DNA of 64,000 nucleotides from an uncultured Lachnospiraceae bacterium (GCA_905209075.1 CAJLRL010000001.1:186001-250000); one strand, 5' to 3'; positions 25,585 to 33,561 are shown, numbered from the stretch's first letter. A program made the numbers and translations. The notes: generated by a model not told the origin, from the sequence alone.

Positions 25585-27181
25585 GGATCCAATATATGGA
25601 TATATTGTGATAGAAATTGACTATGTAAATAAAATTGTAGACACACCTGTATTTCAGCGGTTAAGAAGAATTATGCAGACAAGTTATACGCCATTATACT
25701 CTTCTGCATTACATAACCGATTTGTGCATTCTTTAGGAGTTTACCATTTGGGAACTATAGTATCTGAATGTATTGGAAAATCACTTAAAGAAATGAATTA
25801 TATTGCTGAAGAGGAAATAGATAAACTGTCGAAAGTGTATTTATTAGCATGTTTACTTCATGACGTCGGTCATGCTCCATTTTCACATACGGGAGAGGTT
25901 TTTTATAAGTTTTATTATGAATCTAAGGAAGAAAAGTTTGGAGCGAAAAAATTACATGAAAGGCTTTCAACATTAATAAAATCAGATGATTTCAATATTC
26001 CGGTTGAGAGTAAAAGTGCAGCACCGCATGAAATAATGAGTGCTATTATTGGTATTAAAGAATTTTCAGACGTTATTGGAGATGCAAAAGATTGTGAGTT
26101 TTTTGCGCGATGTATTACAGGATATAGATATGAATCAAATGATTTAATCGATAATATAAAGAATTGCTATATTAGTATGTTAAATTCAAAGGTAATAGAT
26201 GTTGATCGTTTGGATTATCTTATTAGAGATTCATATACTTCAGGTTTTGAAACAGTTGATATTGATTATGAAAGACTGTTAAATTCGCTTACGATAAAAG
26301 AATATATGGATAAGCCTTGTTTAGTTTATAATAAAGGTGCTGTTAGCATAATTGAAAATGTTGTATATGCACATGATGCTGAGAAAAAATGGATACAAAA
26401 TCATCCAATTGTATTATATGAGGCATATATAATTAAGCACATTCTTGAAAATTTAGAACAAAAAATAAATAAAGGTAAAGAAAGATTATTTTCTGAAAAA
26501 TCGTTAAGTGAACAAGGACAGAATTTAAAAGATAAAACAAAGGTATCGCTTTTATGTGATGATGATATCATATATTTATGTAAAAACAAGTATTCTGATG
26601 AAATAAGTAAAGAATTATTTGCGCGTAACATAAGAAGACATCCAGTATGGAAATCAGAAGCTGAATATAAAGCTTATGTAAGTGATAATATGTCAGAAGG
26701 CGATAATAATTTATTGAAAGAGTGTATGCGATCATTTATTGAATGTGAGAATATGGAGTATTTGGTTCCAACAGTGATTAATGACAATCTTCTTTTAAAA
26801 TGTGAAAAAGAATATGATGAAGCTAATAAATCATTTAGTGAAATAACAAAGGCAAAAAAAAGAAGGCTTGAAGTATGTAAATATTTAAAGGCTTATTCTA
26901 GCAAGCATAATTTCCCTTTTGATTATTTAGTATTACCTGCAAGTACATTTTCAAGTAATTTTTCGAAAGATAATTTGAAAAAGACATTAATTAATTTTGA
27001 TGGAAAAGAACCATTACAATTTCAGAAAGTCTGTAATATATTAAATGCAGAAAATGATAAAGATAATACAGATATGTATTACCTTTATTACAGACGAAAT
27101 GAATCAGTCGGAAAAATAGACGATGTAAAATCATTCTGTGAAGGATTGATTAATGCTTCAAAATTAATACAGAAGAATTAA
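25547..27181 (+). CDS. SAMHD1-like HD-domain phosphohydrolase
   Basis: A 544-residue HD-domain protein of the SAMHD1/YwfO group. It begins KKIKDPIYGYIVIEID, then FQRLRRIMQTSYTPLYSSAL and HNRFVHSLGVYHLG (first His), LACLLHDVGHAPFSHTGE (His-Asp pair), and DVDRLDYLIRDSY (last Asp), so all metal ligands are present. Relatives hydrolyse dNTPs or other nucleotides; some dNTP-depleting members protect cells against phage. The C-terminal 250 residues are unlike standard dGTPases. Overlap with the small gene upstream and proximity to a metallopeptidase make a three-part accessory module possible. Confidence 0.82.
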   Translation: MKNTQEKKYKKIKDPIYGYIVIEIDYVNKIVDTPVFQRLRRIMQTSYTPLYSSALHNRFVHSLGVYHLGTIVSECIGKSLKEMNYIAEEEIDKLSKVYLLACLLHDVGHAPFSHTGEVFYKFYYESKEEKFGAKKLHERLSTLIKSDDFNIPVESKSAAPHEIMSAIIGIKEFSDVIGDAKDCEFFARCITGYRYESNDLIDNIKNCYISMLNSKVIDVDRLDYLIRDSYTSGFETVDIDYERLLNSLTIKEYMDKPCLVYNKGAVSIIENVVYAHDAEKKWIQNHPIVLYEAYIIKHILENLEQKINKGKERLFSEKSLSEQGQNLKDKTKVSLLCDDDIIYLCKNKYSDEISKELFARNIRRHPVWKSEAEYKAYVSDNMSEGDNNLLKECMRSFIECENMEYLVPTVINDNLLLKCEKEYDEANKSFSEITKAKKRRLEVCKYLKAYSSKHNFPFDYLVLPASTFSSNFSKDNLKKTLINFDGKEPLQFQKVCNILNAENDKDNTDMYYLYYRRNESVGKIDDVKSFCEGLINASKLIQKN

Positions 27182-27613
27182 ATGTTGAGAGTGCGGACAA
27201 AATTATGGACTACTATAGGAATATGGCAAAAATAATTTTAGAATTTAGGGCAATGTCATTAAGCTAGATGTTCGATAAGTGTATAATATGCATAGATTAG
27301 TGTAAAATACATATAAAAAATATTAAATTAAGGTAATACAATTGAAAATCAGTTGAGACAGATGTATGTCAGCTGTCTGTGGTAGATATTTTGTTAGAAA
27401 AATGTTATAAATATCCGAAATATGTAGCTCCAATGCCGTGTAGTATTTCCAATTGGAATAGTTATCGTGATGATAGTTGTTAGTTTTCTAAAAGATGCGA
27501 GAAAATATATGGAGGGTAAGTAGTGTATGCTGATTAACAAAAATGGCGGGGGGAATTTTTTATGTACATTCAGATCTTCCTATGATAATTGATGGTAAGT
27601 AGGTTTGACAGGG
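27182..27613 (+). other. Decayed gap after the HD gene
   Basis: No intact frame. It contains a 31-base element at 27248-27278 that recurs at 30613-30643 and short coding-like scraps (for example LLEKCYKYPKYVAPMPCSI near 27,390-27,460) interrupted by stops. The whole stretch to 27,931 looks like a graveyard of insertion elements. Confidence 0.4.
27248..27278 (+). repeat. 31-base repeat, copy 1
   Basis: GGGCAATG(T/C)CATT..AG.TA...TGTTCGATAA matches 26 of 31 bases with 30613-30643. Both copies lie just past the stop of an accessory gene. It may be the end of an insertion element. Confidence 0.45.
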
Positions 27614-27715
27614 ATTTATTTATTTCACTGGCCGGATACTCCGGATGAATTACAGAAAGTAATCCTAAAAGAATTGCATTGATTGTGTGATGGGTTTTCG
27701 CTTACTCCGAAGTGA
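27614..27715 (+). pseudogene. IS66-type TnpB remnant
   Basis: The frame reads IYLFHWPDTPDELQKVILKE, a stop, then LCDGFSLTP, resembling the conserved C-terminal segment of IS66 Orf2/TnpB (F.WP.. ..E....T..Q..WL..G.S). Only about 30 codons remain. Confidence 0.4.
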
Positions 27716-27727
27716 GTATTACGATGA

Positions 27728-27856
27728 GTCAAATACACAATATCGAATGGTTTTGTCGAGGGTACAAACAGCAAATTGAAAATGATAAAACGTACCATGT
27801 ATGGTCGTTATGGCAAGGAGTTATTGACCGCTAAGCTTATATTGCTAAACGGATAA
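27728..27856 (+). pseudogene. ISL3-family transposase C-terminal remnant
   Basis: The frame ends GFVEGTNSKLKMIKRTMYGR then YGKELLTAKLILLNG, the typical last part of ISL3-type DDE transposases (G..EG.N.K.K..KR..YG). The catalytic domain upstream is absent. It lies 13 bases past the IS66 scrap, so two elements were spliced together. Confidence 0.6.
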
Positions 27857-27931
27857 GACGGACAATTGCGGAAGACCCCTATGTCACCGAAATATACAAC
27901 TACGTACCTATGTTGAAATGGAGGTAATAGT

Positions 27932-29047
27932 ATGGGATTTCCATCAAGTGTTGCAGATGATGTTTTGGTTCGTTGTAATAGACATTGTTGTCTATGTGGA
28001 AAGTATGTAGGTCAAAAGATTGAATTACATCATATAAAGCAAGTTGCTGATGGTGGAGAAGATACAGTTGATAACTGTATTCCTTTGTGTTTTAATTGTC
28101 ACGCAGAAGTAAAAGCATATAATCCTCGTCACCCTAAAGGAAGAAAATTTACAGAAAATGAATTAAAGGGGCATAGGGATAAGTGTTACGAAATGCATTC
28201 ATTAAAAAACACAGATGGTTCAACAGCAAAGTCTGTAAAGATAAAACATATATTTCAGCCTCGTGATAAGAAATCATTGATACATTGGGGATATCAAGAA
28301 CAGGATCAAATGTGTCCAATTTTTCCAGGAAATATGGTGTTGGTAGCGGGATGTTCTGGAGCAAAGAAAAGTATGTACTTACATCATGTCGTAAATCAAA
28401 ATATATTAGCTGGTCATAGGGTTGTTTATGCTTGCATGAAAGATAAGCCTTTTGATATGGGACTTGAAATTATAGGAGAAAATGCACATGTAAATGTAGA
28501 TCATATAAAGCGTGGAATGGCTACAGAAAATGAATGGGAGAAATTAACAAGTAGTATAGAGGCTATAAATAATGAAAATTTAGCATTAATTCCGTATAAT
28601 GAGATATCAGATTGTGATAGTATTTTGGATGTTGTTGAAAATTCAAGAGCAGAAATTGTTGTAATTGATGATTTTAATGCTATTTTATTAGAAAATGAGG
28701 ATTCTGTAGAGCATTTTATATACAAATTAAAAAATATAGCAGCACAAAGTGAAACGGTTGTATTCGCAATTTATAATCTCAGCATACCGCAAAGATTTGA
28801 TAAGAGACCAATACTAAGTGATTTCCCATCGGATAGTTATTATCGGCTATTCGATATTATTCAGTTTTTATATAAACCAGATTTATTTTACATAGATGAA
28901 GAAGATAAAAATAAATTAGAGGTTATCGTAGTAAAAGGAGCATTGAATGTGCCTTACACAGTTAAGCTATTGACATCAAATGAAATCACAGGTGTTTTCC
29001 CAATAGATACTCATAATCGTTGTACACTTGGTGCCAAGTATGATTAA
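27932..29047 (+). CDS. HNH nuclease fused to a degenerate DnaB-like RecA domain
   Basis: A 371-residue two-domain protein. Residues 15-60 are a complete HNH/McrA-type nuclease: C19-x2-C22, H33-H34, N48 and C53-x2-C56-H57. Residues about 120-360 align with the C-terminal RecA-fold domain of replicative helicase DnaB: VLVAGCSGAKKSMYL at the Walker A position, an EWEKLTSSIEAI helix, EIVVIDDFNAI at Walker B, and RFDKRPILSDF followed by RLFDIIQFLYKPDLFYIDEE, matching DnaB's arginine-finger and sensor region. Walker A has Lys where the invariant Gly should be, and the DnaB catalytic Glu after the next strand (SLEM in DnaB, ACMK here) is missing, so it may bind but not hydrolyse ATP. GGAGG precedes the ATG. 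Confidence 0.8.
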   Translation: MGFPSSVADDVLVRCNRHCCLCGKYVGQKIELHHIKQVADGGEDTVDNCIPLCFNCHAEVKAYNPRHPKGRKFTENELKGHRDKCYEMHSLKNTDGSTAKSVKIKHIFQPRDKKSLIHWGYQEQDQMCPIFPGNMVLVAGCSGAKKSMYLHHVVNQNILAGHRVVYACMKDKPFDMGLEIIGENAHVNVDHIKRGMATENEWEKLTSSIEAINNENLALIPYNEISDCDSILDVVENSRAEIVVIDDFNAILLENEDSVEHFIYKLKNIAAQSETVVFAIYNLSIPQRFDKRPILSDFPSDSYYRLFDIIQFLYKPDLFYIDEEDKNKLEVIVVKGALNVPYTVKLLTSNEITGVFPIDTHNRCTLGAKYD

Positions 29048-29059
29048 ATTTTTATAAAC

Positions 29060-29118
29060 GTAAGTACAGGCGGACTTCTATTAAAATTTTGCAATGGGAC
29101 GGATGATTACGTACTTAC
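29060..29118 (+). repeat. Inverted repeat after the HNH-DnaB gene
   Basis: GTAAGTAC at 29060-29067 pairs with GTACTTAC at 29111-29118, with further partial pairing of the flanking TTTATAAA/ATTTATAA. The loop is 43 bases. No U-tract follows, so the role is unclear. Confidence 0.35.
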
Positions 29119-29224
29119 AGATATTTATAATAGTTAGGAATTTGGAATAAATAGTTATAGATTTTTGCGAGAATAGCACGTATAATAAATTAGACATAGG
29201 TTAGTGAAGGAAGCTGATTTTTAT

Positions 29225-29458
29225 ATGAGTATAGCAGAGTGAATAACAAAAATTGAGAACCTGTCAGCAGATGATTATAATATGGTGATCATACTTGTAA
29301 ACAGATTATCTGAGAGATCAGAAGCGAGTGGACTAAAAAGGCTGAGTGAAGATCAGTTGGTAGAAGAATTGTCGGAATCCATTAGAAAAAGTGATATGGG
29401 AGTAACAAATTCGGCACGAGTAGTATCTAAGAGTATTAGAAAAAAGTATGCAGTTTAA
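29225..29458 (+). pseudogene. Antitoxin-like gene with early stop
   Basis: ATG 29225 is followed after four codons by a TGA (29240). The same frame then runs to TAA 29456 and reads ITKIENLSADDYNMVIILVN, SGLKRLSEDQLVEELSESIR, then KKYAV. It resembles small antitoxin proteins placed before RelE/ParE toxins. A restart at ATG 29282 could give a shorter product. The partner toxin directly overlaps and is also broken. Confidence 0.5.
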
Positions 29459-29578
29459 TGTATAACTTTCAGAATTAGCAGAAACACAATACGATAATAT
29501 CCTATCATATATTTCTAATGTATTAAAAAACAACAGGCTGTGAAAAATGTAATAAATGATTTTTGTATTTTAGAATGA
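29448..29578 (+). pseudogene. RelE/ParE-type toxin remnant
   Basis: From ATG 29448 the frame reads MQFNV, a TAA, then LSELAETQYDNILSYISNVL and KNN, and continues after a frameshift as QQAVKNVINDF. This is the N-terminal third of a ParE/RelE toxin (L...A......I..YI...L.N..AA......). The rest is missing. Overlap with the antitoxin-like frame by 11 bases is typical of an intact toxin-antitoxin operon in the past. Confidence 0.5.
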
Positions 29579-29609
29579 TATATAATAAAAAAAGATTAGG
29601 GGGAAAATA

Positions 29610-30602
29610 ATGGATACAAATACTTTGCTGGGATCAGCAGTAATAGCAGCTATTATTTCAGGAATCTTTTCATATTGGGGGCTAAGTAAAAAGGGGAAAC
29701 TTCAATATATCACAGAAGATCGCAAAGAGTGGAGAGAAAAGATAAGAAAAATAGCATCTAGAATAGATGGAGCATCATATAAGAAAACATTAAAGATACT
29801 GACAGATTTAAAAGTTAGAATAAATGCGTATGGACATAATAACGTTAAGGTAAGTTATTGGGCGGATTCACACATTTGGGAGCTTATTGATGAAATAGAA
29901 AAATCTGAAGCTTCACCAGAGATATTGAAAGTACAGCAGAAGCAGTTAGTTGAGTATATTTCACTTTTATTAAAATTTGATTGGGAACGTTCAAAAGATG
30001 AGGTAAAAGGTAATATGCTCGAACTTGTCAGTTGGTTGATTTTATTGTGTACAATGGGATACTTTTATTTTTCGATTACATTAAATAATACATTATTTGA
30101 ATCTAACAGATTTGAAATAATTTCAATGATAGGAATATATATTTTAATGATTATTGGTTTCTATTTTATAATTGTATTTGAGGTGAAAAGTACTTGTACC
30201 ACCCTTATAAAAGGAGTAACTACACAAGACCCCAAAAAGGATAATTGGAAGAAACTGCTAGGTTGTTATTCCATATATATAGGAAGTGGAGTTTTATTAA
30301 TTAAAATATATAATAAAATGTTGGATGCTGCTTTTGAAAGTATTGGAAGTAAAACAGCTAATGAAATAAGTATATGGCTACTTACTATAATGTATTTTAT
30401 AGTAGTATGTTTACAGTTTGGATCACAGATAAAGAAAATAGATAACAATTACTATTATGTTGACGCTGTTAACCGGGTTAGAATTAATTATAAAAGTATG
30501 AAGGATACAGAAGGAGCATCAGAGATTGAAATATGTGTTCGAAGCAACAATGATAGTAAGATGACAGATCGACAGGATAATAGAGGGAAAAAACGATATT
30601 AG
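29610..30602 (+). CDS. Membrane protein of unknown function (intact paralogue)
   Basis: A 330-residue protein: one hydrophobic N-terminal segment (LLGSAVIAAIISGIFSYWGL), a soluble charged part of about 110 residues (EDRKEWREKIRKIA.., HIWELIDEIEKSE, FDWERSKDEVKG), then four hydrophobic segments between about 147 and 285 and a basic tail. It has a strong GGGGG ribosome site before ATG 29610. A truncated copy lies at 6154-6966. N-terminal anchor plus short helical cytosolic region and C-terminal helices recall small effector-like membrane proteins of accessory islands, but no family can be named. Confidence 0.6.
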   Translation: MDTNTLLGSAVIAAIISGIFSYWGLSKKGKLQYITEDRKEWREKIRKIASRIDGASYKKTLKILTDLKVRINAYGHNNVKVSYWADSHIWELIDEIEKSEASPEILKVQQKQLVEYISLLLKFDWERSKDEVKGNMLELVSWLILLCTMGYFYFSITLNNTLFESNRFEIISMIGIYILMIIGFYFIIVFEVKSTCTTLIKGVTTQDPKKDNWKKLLGCYSIYIGSGVLLIKIYNKMLDAAFESIGSKTANEISIWLLTIMYFIVVCLQFGSQIKKIDNNYYYVDAVNRVRINYKSMKDTEGASEIEICVRSNNDSKMTDRQDNRGKKRY

Positions 30603-30612
30603 CTTGACATGG

Positions 30613-30643
30613 GGGCAATGCCATTTAGTTAACTGTTCGATAA
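30613..30643 (+). repeat. 31-base repeat, copy 2
   Basis: Matches 26 of 31 bases of 27248-27278 and starts 10 bases after the stop of the membrane-protein gene. Confidence 0.45.
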
Positions 30644-30733
30644 AATGTTCTATTCATTTGAAAGTACCACAGCCAAGGCATTGAAGCAAGGGGGACCAGG
30701 TACGATTAAATTTTAATAAACAAATTAGTTCGG

Positions 30734-30772
30734 ATATGCGGAGAGACTGCAAAGAGTGGTTTCTTCGCATAT
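30734..30772 (+). repeat. Imperfect hairpin related to 23031-23066
   Basis: ATATGCG at 30734-30740 pairs with CGCATAT at 30766-30772, and the following GAGAGAC/GTTTCTT bases pair partly with G-U. Flanks (AATTAG..GGATATGCG and CTTCGCAT) match the hairpin after the glmM remnant. Confidence 0.5.
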
Positions 30773-30915
30773 TTCAAGTTATGCGAAAATCATGTGTAAA
30801 TGGATACATAAATAATTAGCTAGAACTCTAAGTTAGCAACCACTTAACTTAAAGATTACACATTTACGTGGTGCAGAAGAAGTTAGAAAATTTATGGTAA
30901 AAAGGAAGAAAACAA

Positions 30916-31038
30916 ATGCTTAAGGATGTAACAGTCTTTAACATTCGTGAATATTTGTCTGCCAAGCTCCTCACAGAATTCATCGCATGGAACGACCTAT
31001 TAGACAGAAGGTACAGATTATCTCCAATTCGAACTTAA
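30916..31038 (+). other. Unassigned 40-codon frame in a 520-base gap
   Basis: The frame starts ATG behind AAGGAAG and gives LKDVTVFNIREYLSAKLLTE then FIAWNDLLDRRYR. It is protein-like but short and unrecognised, and may be a truncated gene. Apart from this, the repeat at 30613 and the hairpin at 30734, the gap from 30,603 to 31,125 shows nothing. Confidence 0.25.
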
Positions 31039-31125
31039 CATAATTTATAAAGTTAGCTAAAATCGTACAAAATAAGTATAATAATAGTAGCAAAACTGAC
31101 AAATCCACATCAGGATAGAGTAGAG

Positions 31126-31308
31126 GTGGCAAAATCCCTGTTTGGAATATTGCCAAAGGATGCGGATATGGAAGCGGAAAAAGAAGAAAGGGTAGCCCAT
31201 AGAAATGATATGGATTATATCGTTACAAGAAATATAAAGGATTACCAGGCAGGAGATACAAAAATAATTTTGCCGGATGATTTTGTAAAACTTGTAGAAG
31301 AAGAGTAA
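31126..31308 (+). pseudogene. C-terminal fragment of a PIN-domain protein
   Basis: The 60-codon frame reads DADMEAEKEERVAHRNDMDY followed by IVTRNIKDYQAG and ILPDDFVKLVEE. The DYIVTRNxKDY...PDxF pattern is the end of PIN-domain (VapC-like) nucleases, where the last conserved Asp lies in the TRNxxDF segment. The first 80-90 residues with the other acidic ligands are absent. It starts GTG and probably makes no active toxin. Confidence 0.5.
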
Positions 31309-31381
31309 TTTTTATCATTAGTTGTTTTTAATAATAAAATATGAATTAAGCCAGAGCGGCTAATTGACATTGCGGATTTTC

Positions 31382-31530
31382 CGTTACTGTTCAGACGCAA
31401 GCTTGACACCATGCTGACAAGCTATGCGCCATAGTGTTAATTATTGAGTGATTACAGCCCCTGCCTAGTAGAGGCATTTTAAATGGGCTGTAATCGTTGC
31501 TGGTCACACTGTTAGGTGTTAACAGTAACG
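31382..31530 (+). repeat. Nested inverted repeats in the gap before the AAA gene
   Basis: CGTTACTGTT (31382-31391) pairs exactly with AACAGTAACG (31521-31530). Inside, GATTACAGCCC (31450-31460) pairs exactly with GGGCTGTAATC (31485-31495), and inside that TGCCT/AGGCA form a small stem. It could be a structured RNA or the folded end of a small non-autonomous element. Confidence 0.45.
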
Positions 31531-31565
31531 ATTTTCCGATAAAAGTTCTGTAAAATGATTATAAC

Positions 31566-31601
31566 AATATTGTACAATGACAGCTGTTATTGTACAATAT
31601 T
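31566..31601 (+). promoter_or_regulatory. 36-bp near-perfect palindrome, probable operator
   Basis: AATATTGTACAAT (31566-31578) and ATTGTACAATATT (31589-31601) are exact inverted copies around GACAGCTGTT, whose core ACAGCTGT is itself a palindrome. Seventeen of eighteen base pairs match. It has no U-tract, so it is not a simple terminator, and lies 60 bases before the AAA-ATPase start. A dimeric or tetrameric repressor site is likely. Confidence 0.55.
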
Positions 31602-31660
31602 ATGCAAGATAGACATAATCATAAACAGTAAACTTCAGTGGAGTTTCGGGAGGTCGTAAA

Positions 31661-32878
31661 TTGGGCAAGATAGAAGGAATTGAAATTAAGAATTATGGTC
31701 CGTTGAGAAATGTAATATTAGGAAAAACACGCACTCATCAGAATGAAAAAGCTTTAAGTAATTTAGTGACAATTATTGGACCGAGTGGAAACGGAAAAAG
31801 TACGCTTGCGGATGTATTTGGCTTTATTGCTGATTGCCTGGAGATGGGGGTTGAAGCAGCTTGTGATGCAGGTAATCGTGGAGGATATGAAAAATTGATT
31901 TCTCAGGGAGCAAAGGATCCGATATCTTTTGAAATATATTATAGAGAAACTTATAATTCAAAACCAATTACCTATCAGTTAGACATTGATGTTGATAATA
32001 TGGGAAGACCTTATGTAAAAGAAGAGAGATTAAGACAGCGAGTTGAAAAAAGGGGGTGGCCTCGTTCTTTCTTGCATTTACAAGAAGGTAAAGGATATGC
32101 TTTTGAAGGAACAGAAGGAGGGCAGGATGATGATGGAAAAATTACAGGAAAAAAGATTGAAGTAGAATTGACAGATATTCGTAAACCTGGAATTGTAACT
32201 TTGGGAGCAATGAAGCAATATTCCCGCATTGAGAAATTTTTACAATTTTTAAAAAGCTGGTATCTGTGTTATTTTTCTCCAGATGCTGCAAGAAAAATAC
32301 AGACATCGGCACCAGCACCATATTTAGACCGGATTGGAAGCAATATAAATAATGTCGCCCAGTATATGTACCGGGAAAATAAAAAAGATTTTGAGAAAGT
32401 ATTGAAAGAAATTCAAACCAAATTACCGGGAATTCAGAAGATAGAACCTCTTAAATTAGAAAACGGACAGATTACGTTGCGATTTTGGGAGGTGGGGTTT
32501 GACGAACCATTTTATTCACCAAGAATGTCTGATGGTACGCTGAAATTGTTTGCATATTATCTTTTATTACATGAGAAAAATCCACGTCAGCTTGTATTTA
32601 TAGAAGAACCGGAAAATGGTTTATATCATCATTATTTAGCAAAACTTGCAGAGGAAATGAAGAAAAGCGTTGGAAATGGATACATGAAGCAGTTATTTGT
32701 TACAACACATAGTCCTTTTTTTGTGAATGCACTTTTACCGGATGATGTATGGGTGTTATCAAAAGATGAAAATGGATTTTCAACAGTGAAGCGTGCATCG
32801 GAGTATAATTTTGTGCAGGAACTGGCTGAGGAGGGTGTCGAATTGGGAGATATGTGGTATAGTCAATATTTCGGATAA
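31661..32878 (+). CDS. AAA ATPase (OLD/RecF-like ABC-ATPase)
   Basis: A 405-residue ABC-type AAA_21-like ATPase: Walker A TIIGPSGNGKSTLADV (residues about 37-52), SDGTLKLFAYYLLLHE as the ABC signature region, Walker B QLVFIEEPENGLYH, and switch histidine LFVTTHSPFFVNAL. There is no nuclease domain in the protein itself; the next gene (DUF4276) probably supplies it, giving a two-gene version of OLD-type nucleases. Start is TTG 31661 with GGGAGGT nine bases upstream. The palindrome at 31566 may control it. OLD-like pairs often act in phage defence, which is inference here. Confidence 0.82.
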   Translation: MGKIEGIEIKNYGPLRNVILGKTRTHQNEKALSNLVTIIGPSGNGKSTLADVFGFIADCLEMGVEAACDAGNRGGYEKLISQGAKDPISFEIYYRETYNSKPITYQLDIDVDNMGRPYVKEERLRQRVEKRGWPRSFLHLQEGKGYAFEGTEGGQDDDGKITGKKIEVELTDIRKPGIVTLGAMKQYSRIEKFLQFLKSWYLCYFSPDAARKIQTSAPAPYLDRIGSNINNVAQYMYRENKKDFEKVLKEIQTKLPGIQKIEPLKLENGQITLRFWEVGFDEPFYSPRMSDGTLKLFAYYLLLHEKNPRQLVFIEEPENGLYHHYLAKLAEEMKKSVGNGYMKQLFVTTHSPFFVNALLPDDVWVLSKDENGFSTVKRASEYNFVQELAEEGVELGDMWYSQYFG

Positions 32879-32889
32879 GGAGTAGCTTT

Positions 32890-33561
32890 ATGTACGTTCA
32901 ATTTTTGATTGAAGACAAATCAACTGAAAAATTAGTGTGCCATGTGATGGATAAACTTAAAGCTCGTTATAGTGATAAATATATTGATTATGACACGAGA
33001 TCATTTAAAGGGATAGGTCATTTGCCTAAAAAAGGAACTGCAATCGAACGAAAAACAGGTCAATTATTAAATGATCTGCCAATGTTTCTTCGTGCGTTTG
33101 ATAAAAAGCTACGTAAATTACCAGGAGCAGTTATTATAGTTGTTCTGGATAATGATAAAAGAGATCAAACTGAATTTCAAAGACAGCTTAAAGAATTGTC
33201 AGAGCAAAATATGATATTGATAGATCATGCTTTTTGTATTGCGGTTAAGGAAATGGAAGCTTGGTTGTTGGGAGATATAGAGGCAATAGAGAAGGCATAT
33301 CCAAATGCAAAAAAGACTGCAATCAAAGATTATGTTCAAGATGAAATAGGTGATACATGGGAAATACTTGCTAATATGATTTATCCGGGAGGAGTGAATA
33401 AACTACAGAAGAATGCTTCCGGTTCATATGGACTAATTGGAGAAATGAAGGCTGAATGGGCTGATAGGATTGGAAAAATGCTGGAATTAGATAAAAATAT
33501 TTCTCCGAGTTTTAATGCATTTATTCATGAGTTAACAATTAGAGTTGAGTCAGTTGTGTGA
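32890..33561 (+). CDS. DUF4276 protein, partner of the AAA ATPase
   Basis: A 223-residue DUF4276-type protein, a family related to TOPRIM-like nuclease folds. Candidate acidic active-site positions are FLIEDKSTEKLV near the N-terminus, IIVVLDNDKRDQTEFQ (residues about 83-98) and VKEMEAWLLGDIEAI. It follows the ATPase by 11 bases with an AAGGAG site, so the two form an operon. In comparable pairs the ATPase is thought to control cutting or binding by this subunit. The substrate is unknown. Confidence 0.78.
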   Translation: MYVQFLIEDKSTEKLVCHVMDKLKARYSDKYIDYDTRSFKGIGHLPKKGTAIERKTGQLLNDLPMFLRAFDKKLRKLPGAVIIVVLDNDKRDQTEFQRQLKELSEQNMILIDHAFCIAVKEMEAWLLGDIEAIEKAYPNAKKTAIKDYVQDEIGDTWEILANMIYPGGVNKLQKNASGSYGLIGEMKAEWADRIGKMLELDKNISPSFNAFIHELTIRVESVV

